This document shows positions 10,215 to 20,032 of a DNA stretch of 64,000 nt, in pieces (the first letter of the stretch is position 1; every line of letters starts with the position of its first letter). Source of the DNA: Calliopum simillimum (taxonomy: Eukaryota > Arthropoda > Insecta > Diptera > Lauxaniidae); assembly GCA_951812925.1 (NCBI GenBank), contig OX638369.1:63130228-63194227 (forward strand). Direction: 5' to 3'. A program made the translations under genes and the position numbers. Under the pieces are notes generated by a model. The model was not told the DNA's origin, did no database searches, and was given only the letters and a program-made list of their open reading frames with translations.

Positions 10215-11965
10215 AATTGAGTCAATCTTTGTGTAATCCATTAAGATTTAGGTTGACATCTCCGATTTTTATGAAAATTGGTGAAAAGTAAGTAGATATT
10301 TGACATACTCATAACTGTGGTAAAATGCTTTTTTGCTATTGCGAAATTTTGCAAGATGGCGGCCATAGGCAGTTCGATCCAACTTTTGGATACTCACATA
10401 TTTGAAATTCAGAGCTCCTTCGCTCTTCATCCGATTTTAATTAAATCAGGGTTAGTGGAGAAAGGTATGAGCTTTTGAAAAACATAATACACTGAGAAAA
10501 AAATTTTATTTTATGTTTGAAACAAACTTTATACTTTTTGAAAGCCATTTTTGGGCATGGAGCACCCTTTTCATTTTTTTTTTTTTAATATTTTTATTTA
10601 AAAGTAAATTATACATTTAAATTTTACTTATCTTCCGACCCTCAAAATTGTGGTATCTTTTATGGTTATCAAGTTATCAGTTTTTAAAGTTGTTCAATGT
10701 TGCGTTTGTCATGAGTCTTTGGTGCACGTGCGCGACCATATAGGATTGCCACCGTCCCGACGGTATTTGTTTTGGTGGTTCCTAGTGAGATTCTTCGCTT
10801 TTTCTAAACCATAAAGTGTAAGAGGAAATCCAATTTGGTCTCCAAAAAATATTAAAGAGAAGTTGAATCTGGTTGTGGACTTTTCCATAATTAGAAGGAA
10901 GCTCATTCGAGCCAAGCTCTCTCTCAAAAGTTCCAGAAGAGTGTCCCTTCTTCACCCATGGCATGGATGAAGAATTTCTAGAATAAAAATTAAATTAACA
11001 AAATATTATATTAATTTGACAGCTTCGAAATGGCACAAAATTTTACGGTCCCACGAAACAAAAATGGTATTGGCAGGCAGGCTCTAGAAGACACAAATTT
11101 GTTTCCAGGACGTTGAAGCATAGCGGCACTAAAAAATGTTTGAAAATGCTTCTCTTACTTAAGTATAGATCCGTTTTAGTGAGTAAAAATACTATGAATG
11201 CTCCTTTATATGCGCAAATGATGGAGTCAACTATGCTGTCCTATGCTGAATGTGAAATGCCGCTGAAATTGGTGTATCCAGCAAGACAAAGACCCAAAAT
11301 ACATAAGCAGGTTAACGAAAAATCGGTTTACTCCAAAGAAGGTTGACGTCATTAGCTAGTCAGCTCTCCTGACCTTAGCCCGATCAAGAACTTTGGGACG
11401 ATGTCAGTGGGAAAGCAAAATCCTAGAAATATGTGAGAATTATGGGATACGGTAAGATCAAGATGGAAAGATATCCCTGTCGAGAAATTCCAACGTCTGA
11501 TTGATTCCATGCCTCGAAGGTACGATTCAACAAGGCTCAGTCCACAACATATTGACTTGATTTAATTTTATTTTAAGTTTTTTCTTTGGAATTGAGACTT
11601 TCCCAATAAGTTTTTCTCGTAAAATTTAAAGCACTGCTATGATTTTTCACAGTGAAATTTTTTGTCATTTTAGAATTTGGAGTTCTCTAAAGAGGACGAA
11701 ACCTAATATTATTGATATTAACATTTAAGAATATCTATTCATAAGGCATAAACTAATAAAATGAAGTAAAAAAATTCAATTCTTTGGTATATATGAACGT
11801 GTGTTTTTTCATGCAAAGTTTTCATTATATACCACTGCTATTATGTTACACACAGCTGTATAGCAAATACTAACTTTCCACCAAATTTCATAAAAATCGG
11901 AGATGTCAACCCAAATCTTAATCGATTACGCAAATAATGTCTCAATTACCTTTCAATGCGAAAGT
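10215..11965 (+). mobile_element. degenerate Tc1-like DNA transposon with long inverted repeats
   Basis: A block with ATTAAGATTTAGGTTGACAT near 10240 reappears inverted near 11900. Both continue into CTCCGATTTTTATGAAA, giving terminal repeats of well over 60 bp that flank a Tc1-type transposase pseudogene. Exact ends and the TA duplication could not be fixed because the arms have diverged. Confidence 0.7.
10740..11565 (+). pseudogene. Tc1-like transposase remnant
   Basis: Pieces of a Tc1 transposase can be read in several frames, interrupted by shifts and stops. Near 10830-10960 there is SPKNIKEKLN..., VDFSIIRRKLIRAKLSLKSSRR, the DNA-binding helix-turn-helix region. Near 11040-11130 there is a KFYGPTKQKWYW...TLKHSG stretch, matching the region around the second strand of the catalytic fold. 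Near 11365 there is SPDLSPIKN, the motif ahead of the last catalytic acid. Near 11425-11565 there is a C-terminal ELWDTVRSRWKDIP ... LIDSMPRRYDS. The reading frame is broken, so it is inactive. Confidence 0.8.
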
Positions 11966-13880
11966 CCCTTTTGGTTCATTTAAAACAAAGTCGATTTAGT
12001 ACATATAAGGTATTTTTGAAAAAGAAATAGACGAATTTTTTAATGATGACTACCCACGCGTTTTTTCTGAATTAATATCTAGAGACCTTAAGGTACAATA
12101 ATCCCTTTTCCATAAAATCGCATGTGGTGCCGTTTTTGAGAAATCCCATTATGAAAATTTTACTGAAGTTTCCGTATTAACCGACCTTAAAAAATTATAC
12201 CAACTAAATAGAATAGTGATTTCAGATGTATTTTTTGATGCTGAGTCCGATTCCACCGGACACACTGGGCTTAAACAGTCGATAGGTGTGATGAAAGTGT
12301 CGACAAAATCTGTGAATGGGGTTTCATTTGTACTAGTTTAGTGGCTTTGTATTATACAGCACTAACAGGCTTAAAAAATGCAAGCCCCGAAATCGTAGCT
12401 GCTCATCTCCGTGAATTATTGCAAAAATACATATCCCATATAAAATAATAAAAAAAAAAATGAAAAAAAGAAACATAACAAACAAATATAAAAGTATTTA
12501 TATTAAATGTATTTTGCAATGCTGAATCCGAATCCGGTCTTGCAATGCTGTATCTCATATGGTTTTTGAGATATCCTAGCCTAAGCAAGCAAAAAATATC
12601 GTTTTTGCCAAAGACATCAGGACTTATTGTCCGAAGTGTGATAAAAATTGACATACCTACTTAAATAAAGACCACAAAGCGGCGCTCATTCTTTTTACTT
12701 TAAATCTGTAGGAATCATGCTAGGACTCGTGAAAAAATTTTTACATTCCAAAGTTAGCATTAAACTTAATGTGAATTCTTAGACAAAATAAGGGGTTTGT
12801 TTCTTAGATCACGTCAATAATGGCGAAATCCATCTGGTCCATCCAAATCTAATCGGAAAAATTAACTTTAGCGTTAAGAAAGTATTTTTTAATAAATCAC
12901 ACTTTACAAAGATTTATTGAAATGGTGTATAATTTTAAAATATCCTTAAATATTACTCTAGGATTTTATGAGAACATGAATGTTTTCCCTATTTTTTCCT
13001 TTTAAAGTAGCATACAGACCGATTATAGCTTCCTGCTGCTTTTTTTAGTTAAGGTTGCTGTTTCGCATTTTTTAACGTTCTCTAATTAAAATAAGCTTGA
13101 AGCCCGCGAACGATGGCAGCCCTAAATCGAGAACGCCATGGCGTTGATTTATTGGCAACGAACGACGACGTCGGACAATGCACGACGTACAACGAACAAA
13201 TGCCGGCATTGCAATGAACGACGGAAATAGCGTTATAAGTCACGTTATAAAACGCTTACATTGTGTAAATAATACACTGGCTCTGCCATGGGGTCGCGTA
13301 TTTTGGGCAGAAGAGGTGTGGATTGGCGGTAGTGTTGCAATGTTAAAAGGAAAGGGATCTCTAACCGGAAATGCCCGTGTTTAAGGGCTTCCTAGTTGAA
13401 ATTTTCTGTTAAGTGGAACATGATGCAATTCGTTCAAGTCCGGTTATTGATGCGAGTTACGAAAATAAGAAGCAAACGACAAGAAAAATGAATGCGTTAT
13501 ACACGAGCAACAATTTGTAGCTTTAAATGGAGCTGTGAATGGACTTGTTGTAAATAGCAGCAGTTCTTATAAAATGTTCACCCTATTTGGCATTGGTCGA
13601 GTTGTCTGTTTGACAATTTTATGTTCCGTTAAAGGTTTCGATAAGTATTTGCCTTATTAATACTAACATTTACTATTTTGTACTATTAACGATTGTGCCG
13701 TTCATTAAAATGGTAGCGTAAGTCCATTCAAAGGCAAAAATAGTATTATTTATACTACTAAAAAATTAAATATAACACCTTCAAACTTGGGTTTTTTAAT
13801 CTTTAGCTAATTAATCGTCAATACAATTATCTGCAAATGTAATTCAAAATACCTAAAACTTATATTTTTCACGAAAATAA
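11966..13880. other. intronic stretch, nothing recognised
   Basis: AT-rich. A less AT-rich patch lies at 13085-13390, around several short ACGACG-type words, but no domain or element end was identified. The 13178..13384 open frame has no recognisable family. Confidence 0.4.
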
Positions 13881-13892
13881 TAAACAGGTTAC

Positions 13893-14147
13893 TGATAAGC
13901 TGCCCTTAGGGTGGAGTACTATCTCCGCTTATTTAGTTCATTGTTGTTGATGAGCTTTTTTCTACACCTACTGATTTCAAATGGTTCTAAAGTACAAGGA
14001 TATGCCGATGATGTCGCAATCCTTTTTCGAGATAAATATGAAAACATAATCTTAACCAGACTATGCGCCCCATTTGAATTAGTAGTTGCTTGGTGCGACC
14101 GAGTACTCTGGTCCGAAGGTTTATCCCCAAACGACCAATATATTCAT
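13893..14147 (+). pseudogene. LINE reverse transcriptase fragment, part 1
   Basis: The sequence reads ..CP*GGVLSPL, then after a frameshift FIVVDELF and further on QGYADDVAILFRDK, with WC and GLSPN downstream. GGVLSPL...VVDEL and GYADD are the palm motifs of a non-LTR retrotransposon reverse transcriptase, with YADD holding the catalytic aspartates. A stop replaces the Gln of CPQGG. It is cut at 14147 by a hAT-like foldback and continues at 15640. Confidence 0.8.
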
Positions 14148-15631
14148 TAGTGTGTATCGAAAAACCAACACCCAATTCCACACTCAAATTATGAAAGAAG
14201 AGAGATAAAAAATTCAGGGAATATAAATTTTTTGACTTTAAAATAAATTCCTAGCTGGCCAAATGGCCATTGTTTATAAAAACCGAGAGATTTTGTACAG
14301 GAGCCTATCTTACGGTAAATTTTTTTCCCAAAAACACCATATATATCGATTTGTGGTCTAAAATAACTTATGTGTGCAAATTTTCAGAGAGATCGTACGA
14401 CGTGCAGGAGCGTCAGCAGAGGAATAAGAAACGATTATCTTCAATGAAACGAATACTTTTTGTACTGGAGCCTATCTAACGGCAGATTTTTTTCCAAAAA
14501 ACACTACAGATCTCAGTTCGTAGTCGAAAACAACTTATGTATGCAATTTCTTAGAGGGATTGTATGGCGTGCAGGAATGTCAGCAAAGAAAAAAAAGCAC
14601 TTATTTTCAATCAAACGTTTAATTTTTGTACTAGAGTCCATCTAAAAAGTGCCATTGTGCGTCGAAACAAATTTTTTCTCTAAGTCCCTTTGGACGTGAT
14701 CGTATTGCAGCACGGCTTATCAGCTTATAGCCTTATTCAATGCCTTTCCAAAACAGGTCTAAACATGAAAATCGGTTAAGAAATGGCCAAGTTATTGGTA
14801 ATTATTTGAGGAGAGTTTGTTACATTTTACCTATTTTTCGACTTTTTGCACCCCTCCACAAGCCACAAAAAAAGTCGCAAAATTTTTTTTTTGCCATTTC
14901 TCAAAGTTTAAGCATGAAGCGAAAGCATGCACCAAAATTCTGCGAATTTGGAAGGGGTGTGGCAGATTTTGTTACGATAGGCATGAAATGGCTGTATATC
15001 ATTTTTTAATCCTTCGCTGACACTCCCACACGTCGTTCCACCAATCTTAAAATTTGGGTGCATAGTTTATTTTTTATGATGAATCAAGTACCACAAGTTT
15101 TTTTTTTAAAAAAATGAACCGTTAGATGGACTCTAGTACAACAATTAAACGTTTGATTGAAAATAAGTGCTTTTTTTTCTTTGCTGACACTCCTCCACGT
15201 CATACAATCTCTCCGAAAAATTGCATATATAAGTTGTTTTGGGCTACGAACTGAGATCTGTAGTGTTTTTTGGAAAAAAATCTACCGTTAGATAGGCTCC
15301 AGTACAAAAATTATTCGTTTCATTGAAGATAATCGTTTCTTATTCCTTTGCTGACACTCTTGCACATCATACGATCACTCTGAAAATTTGCACACATAAA
15401 TTGTTTTAGACCACAAATTGAGATCTATGGTGTTTTTTGGAAAAAAATTTACCGTTAGGTAGGCTCCAGTACAAAATCACTCGGTTTTTATAAACAATGG
15501 CCATTTGGCCAGCTAGGAATTTATTTTAAAGTCAAAAAATTTATATTTCCTGAGTTGTTTATCTCTCTTCTCTCATAATTTGAGTGTGGAGTTGGGTTTT
15601 AAAACTCGCCCATATATTTCAATACACACTA
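14148..15631. mobile_element. 1.48-kb hAT-like foldback element inside a LINE
   Basis: The left end is TAGTGTGTATCGAAA and the right end is its near-complement. The flanking direct repeats are ATATTCAT (14140..14147) and ATATCCAT (15632..15639), 7 of 8 identical. The arms contain inverted tandem units of about 168 bp, marked by GGCTCCAGTAC-type words near 15126, 15296 and 15463 and their complements in the left arm. The arms are separated by a short unique centre around 14700-15100. The TAG terminus and 8-bp duplication suggest hAT mobilisation (inference). It splits the LINE reverse transcriptase cleanly. Confidence 0.8.
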
Positions 15632-15639
15632 ATATCCAT

Positions 15640-16315
15640 ACTCATCAAAATAAGAAAAAAATTAAATCAGATCAAATAAATTAGTGTAGTTCTAGGTGTA
15701 AAGCTTACCTGCAACCCACAACTAAAAACCATAAACCGGAAGGTAAGAGCAGCGCTGTGAACCAGTAGGACCCTCCTACGCAAAAACTGGGGACACTGCC
15801 CAAAAACTGAGGCTCTGGAAGTACACAGCAGTCGTCAGACCCATTGTTAACTATGGAGCACCCGTATAGTATAAAAACGTTCAACAAAAATCGGCACAGG
15901 TCAAAATATGCAAAGAATGGCTTATATTTCAGTAACAGGAGCTATGAAAACTGCTCCAACTGCTGGAGATAAGGAAGGAAGCGCTGAGGTGCATAGCAAA
16001 ACTTATCTTACTAAACAGAGATAAAGCTGGCACTATCAAACATTCTGCTCTGTGCAAAAAACTGAAAACCAACACGAACCTTGCCATCACTACCACTGAT
16101 TTCTGCATACCCAAATACAATTTTTTGCACAACTTCCAAGTTACGTTTTCCAGTAGAAAGGGAAAACGTCAATTCGTTTGCGATAACCATCTGCGGTACA
16201 CAGAAGGGCGATGAAATTGCAGATGAGCTCTCTGGAATGAGATCATCATTATAATTTGTTCGACCTACTTCATTATGTGGCCCGCTCTGGAGTACATACA
16301 ATTTAACCTTAAAAA
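15640..16315 (+). pseudogene. LINE reverse transcriptase C-terminus and RNase H fragment, part 2
   Basis: Continuation of the LINE after the foldback. Near 15810-15870 it reads WKYTAVVRPIVNYGAPV. Near 15905-15970 it reads RMAYISVTGAMKTAPTAG, matching the conserved C-terminal reverse transcriptase segment. Near 16185-16240 it reads ICGTQKGDEIADELSG, the G-(N/D)-E-x-AD-x-L motif of RNase H. An RNase H domain places the element in the I/R1/LOA-type group (inference). Frameshifts and stops make it inactive. It ends where a Helitron begins at 16316. Confidence 0.75.
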
Positions 16316-17812
16316 TCTATAGGGGAAAGTGGGGAATCGTGGGCCATGGGGAATCGTGAGCCACCGCCACCTGTTGGCAGTATGTCGAGATAAATAGTTA
16401 GATGCAACTGTAATCGTTTTCTCTTAGCCTCAACTTATTTTTACATTGGTTGTTGACAAACGTACGCGTTTTATTTGCTTTGTACAATACTCGCCCAAAA
16501 AAAAGTATCTGCAAAACTTTTTTTGCGTGTTTGATTTCCATCATTCTTGGACGAATTGCTACGACAAAACACAGGTAAATATGTTTTTTATTATCGTTAG
16601 ACCTTTGCCTTTCAACATACAAAAGTAATTTTGCATGACACTTCAACAAGTCAATTACACGCCGTTGTTTTGCAAAAAGTAGCTTGTGGGGAATCGTGAG
16701 CCACTTCGTGGGCCACCCGTGTTTTGACAGTTTTCTTATCAATACACATTTGTATGTTGTGTTTATGATGTTTTGTGCAAAATGGAGGCTGTGAATCAAT
16801 AAATAAAACAATAAATACATATTTTGTATCAAATTTTCCTATTTCTTTGTTAACGTATCTGATTGATCGTGCATAACCCTTCTTCTTCATTTTGTCGATT
16901 AAAATAACTTTACTTGTCATTTCAACTAATTCAATAAAGTTTTGCATCATAATTGTTTGATTTTTACTTAATTACGGCGGTGGCCCACGATTCCCCACCA
17001 TTTTTGAAAATCGCAAAAACACTAATTTTTTTCAAACCACGAAAAGTCGGAAAAAACAAAAGAGTTGTTAGAAAGTGTAATAGTCAAAAGTTACCTAACT
17101 TCATGTAGAATAACATACCATATTACAATTTGCAAAATTTTTTTTTTTTCTTGAAGATATTTAACAAAATAAAAACGTGGCCCACGATTCCCCACCTTCC
17201 CCTATATATAAAAATGAAATGGTGTCCGTATGTAGCTTATGAACGCGGAAACTACAAGGCCGATTTACATAAATTTGTTTTTAAATTGTTTGTTGCGGTC
17301 TGTAGAAGGTTCTTAAGAGGGTAAGATGCCACTGAGGGGAACGGGGGTTGCACCCCCCATACGAAAAAAATACAAAAAATGCTATATCTCTACAGTTATA
17401 TAAGCTATGATTATGAAAGTTGGTGAACTTATTCATAATGTATCTACCATTCACCATGCAAAACTTGGAGAATAGTGGGTGTAGCAGAATTGCATCCACT
17501 TTACAAAAAATACACAAAATGCTATATTTCTTCACATATCGCAGATAACATTATAAAAATTGGTACATATATAGATATTCTGTCTACCAAACTTGGGCGG
17601 GGGTATGTGAGAAGGGGGCGTTGCACCCTTCATACAAAAAAATATATAAAATGCTATATCTCTGTACCTATGGGAGCTATGATTATAAAAGTTGATGCAT
17701 GGATCTTCAAAAACCTTGGTAATTGGAAGGGAGAGACGATGGAGATAGATGGGACTTCGTACTTAAAGAGCATCGGGAATGGGCGAACGAAGTCGCAACC
17801 AGGCCAGCTAGT
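16316..17812 (+). mobile_element. non-autonomous Helitron, split by a MITE
   Basis: After removing the MITE at 16322-17202, the element starts with TCTATATATAAAAATGAAAT and GGTGTCCGTATGT, a familiar insect Helitron 5' end. It ends with GAACGAAGTCGC...GGCCAGCTAGT at 17812, a CTAGT-type 3' end. The insertion lies between A (16315) and T (17813), as expected for Helitrons, with no duplication. The interior (17300-17720) has two to three imperfect units around GGGGTTGCACCCCCCATAC and AAAATGCTATATCTCT. No Rep/helicase is encoded. Confidence 0.75.
16322..17202. mobile_element. TA-flanked MITE, GGGGAANNTGGGGAATCGTG family
   Basis: The left end GGGGAAAGTGGGGAATCGTG and the complement of the right end, GGGGAAGGTGGGGAATCGTG, are inverted copies flanked by TA (16320..16321 and 17203..17204). 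GGGGAATCGTGAGCCAC-type modules recur internally near 16350, 16688 and 16980, in both orientations, like subterminal transposase-binding sites. It is 881 bp and non-coding; the short open frames inside have no known domain. It is inserted near the 5' end of a Helitron. Confidence 0.85.
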
Positions 17813-18191
17813 TGGCTATAAACAAAAGTGAGACTGAAGGTTGAGACGACACCCTAGGCAACAGACAAGCAAAATCATTTATACCAAGAGTTTTTAACCA
17901 AATGACAGAATAGTAACTTATGTTGAACAGAAAAGGTAAACGGACTATTACGGATCTCAAAGGACCCGTGCCCAGCTCTAGTTTGCACTATAAGCATATA
18001 ACATTAAGCAGAAACATTTGGTGACTGGATTCCATTTTCTTTTCTAATTCTACTGATAAGCTGACAGGCCGCAATACAATTTTACACACCAAACTCAGCA
18101 TATCGACTATAAAATCCTTGATCTGAGGCAAATGTTAGCGATCTTATGGTCATTCGCATCAATATCACAGCAACGCGCTAGATATTCACCA
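17813..18191. other. intronic stretch, nothing recognised
   Basis: This follows the Helitron 3' end. It may include old LINE sequence, but no motif could be read. Confidence 0.4.
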
Positions 18192-18199
18192 GAGTATCT

Positions 18200-18336
18200 C
18201 AGTGGCGGATCGAGCATTGTCAAGAGGGGGGGCCGATTGACTACATTGATAGATAATAACAGAATGTTTTCAAAATCTTTACATCTAATTTAGGTTTGAG
18301 AGAGGGGGCGATCGCCCCCCTCTGGATCCACCACTG
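18200..18336. mobile_element. 137-bp hAT-type MITE
   Basis: The ends CAGTGGCGGATC and GGATCCACCACTG are inverted, with perfect 8-bp direct repeats GAGTATCT at 18192..18199 and 18337..18344. The CAGTGGCGGATC terminus with an 8-bp duplication is typical of hAT MITEs. The inside holds G-rich and C-rich patches that pair (GGGGGCGATCGCCCCC). Confidence 0.85.
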
Positions 18337-18360
18337 GAGTATCTAGATGTTTTGATATTA

Positions 18361-19121
18361 GGGGAACTGATGCTATTGTGGTATAGTTTTTCAATGTGGC
18401 ATGGTCGCATATCTCCAATTTGGGAAAGAACCTGTCAGAAAACATGAAAAACCAGGGATCTGTCTCTGTCATGGACCAAATAAAATTTTTCCGATGTCAG
18501 TTGAACGAAACGTAAATCGCGTGTGGTCGATGTAATTTTGCGGATTTTTTACAAACAAATTTTGTAAAGAAAAAGTTGCTTTTTGGCGAAGTTCAATTTA
18601 TATTCAATTAAAGTAAGTTAAAAATATTACGAAGTAAATGTTTAACTATGTAAGTAATTTCACAAAGTTTCCAATTTAATTGTGACAATCTTTTAATTTC
18701 TAAAAATTGGCCAGTGTGGTATGTCGGGCTTCGCTAATGTTGTATATGAACATTTCTTGATATTCTTAACATTATTTGTTGGCTGTTTATTTTTTAATAA
18801 GAACAATGAGTTTGAGAACCAATGTAAATGTTATTATGAACTTATTTCATAGTACATTTCAAATTTAATATTAGGTTGTATGGTTAAATATACCACATTA
18901 CCCTACTTATATGTACCACATTACCAGCCCACTTTGCAAGTACTGATCATTATACATACCACATTGCGCCACCATATATACTACATTGCACACATTTTAT
19001 TGAAATATATTCTGTAGCCAATACTTCAATGATCAGCATAAAATTTGGATGAAATTGGTCTAACGGTTCTCTTTCAAATTCCACCTAAACATTAGGTATA
19101 CCACAATAGCATCAGTTCCCC
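18361..19121. mobile_element. TA-flanked MITE, GGGGAACTGATGC family, copy A
   Basis: The left end GGGGAACTGATGCTATTGTG is matched by the complement at 19098-19121, flanked by TA (18359..18360 and 19122..19123). The right half holds several TATACCACATTAC-type modules. Full-length copy at 62516-63368 and a truncated one at 50212-50680. It has no coding capacity. Confidence 0.85.
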
Positions 19122-19123
19122 TA

Positions 19124-19790
19124 CACCTGTACTATTGCAACTTACACTTACAATATTGTTCTCAAATTTTGCGATTAGGTAACTGACATAAAAGTCGAGT
19201 GACAAAGTTCGATAACAATTAAAATTAAATTATAATCGCAAAATTTGAGAATAATATTGAAAGTGTAAGTTGCAATGGTTCGCATGGAAGAGAGACTGAG
19301 AATCTGACACTTTAAAGTACATTATTAGCATGAAATAACTTATCCTTACGATCGAGCTAATTTTCATTGTCATACTAGAAACAATTTAGATGTTTAGTTT
19401 TGATCATAAATCAATGGAAGATAATTACAAAAAACAAACAAAATTAGGTGTCCCATAGAATTTTCCTTTGTGATTAGAAGTAATATGCAATTTGAAAAAA
19501 ATCTAATTTCAGTTGTATGAGTGTAGTTTATTACGCAAAATAAAAATCCAAATAATTTAATTCGTTTTTTTCTTTTTTTTTCCCTAAGCTGCTAATGCTA
19601 TATAATTTACATACATTGCAATAAACTTATAATTTTTGTAGTTTATAGCCGTAATTTGCATCATAAAAATTTATCGTCACGGCAGCGAAATTCGCTTGAT
19701 TGAATTTAAAAAGCTACACTTAAAATTGTAATCCGAATCATAAAAATTTTATTAAAGCAATAATTTCAAAGTTATTTTTGAAAAAAAAAA
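19124..19790. other. intron next to the 83-nt exon
   Basis: AT-rich, with no element recognised. Near 19140-19290 there is an imperfect inverted pair (AACTTACACTTACAATATTG and its near-complement about 100 bp away), possibly a small old MITE. Confidence 0.4.
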
Positions 19791-19796
19791 ACTTAC

Positions 19797-19879
19797 CCCA
19801 TTTAAGGTCTTCACATTGTGCAGGGCATCCTGGGCTTTTAAGGCAGCTCGACGGGTATAAAATGTCACAAAACAGCAAC
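19797..19879 (-). CDS. bru2: CELF/Bruno-family protein, 83-nt exon with RNP1 of RRM1
   Basis: Second exon of the same gene. It is flanked by an acceptor (T-rich tract then GCTTTGCAG) and the donor GTAAGT (complement of 19791..19796). Its first two bases complete the Gly codon begun in the previous exon, giving [20 protein letters not shown] and then [16 protein letters not shown] is the RNP1 octapeptide, with Phe residues that stack on RNA bases, so the 23.1-kb intron splits RNP1 between K and the rest. The length of 83 nt matches the exon I recall at this place in CELF genes from flies to vertebrates. It ends in phase 0, ready to join the 49-nt exon at 2502..2550. Skipping this exon alone would shift the frame. 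Confidence 0.93.
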
Positions 19880-20002
19880 CTGCAAAGCGCAAAAAAAAGA
19901 AGGAAAAATTTAAAAAATTGAGGTAAAAATAAAGAGCAGGTGGAATAAAATCATTTGGAAATTTAAAATTAGTTTGCGTGACATGAAAACAGGAGCCCAG
20001 CA

Positions 20003-20032
20003 CGTTTACCACACACACAGAGTCACACACGG
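20003..20032 (-). promoter_or_regulatory. GU-rich stretch upstream of the 83-nt exon (possible CELF site)
   Basis: On the transcribed strand this reads CCGTGTGTGACTCTGTGTGT followed by GTGG, about 125-150 nt upstream of the 3' splice site of the 83-nt exon. CELF/Bruno proteins bind U/G-rich repeats, so this could be a feedback site. The call is inferred from composition alone. Confidence 0.3.

Larger units (their letters stand above)
2551..19796 (-). other. 17.2-kb intron of the bru2-like gene
   Basis: The intron runs from the donor GTAAGT after the 83-nt exon to the acceptor CTTGCAG before the 49-nt exon. It is filled by the foldback, MITE, tRNA-headed repeat, Tc1, LINE, Helitron and hAT elements annotated between 3.2 and 19.1 kb. 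No other exon was recognised. Confidence 0.85.

Noticed and set aside
16398..16832. 144-residue minus-strand open frame
   Set aside because: Lies wholly within a TA-flanked MITE and matches no known transposase motif.
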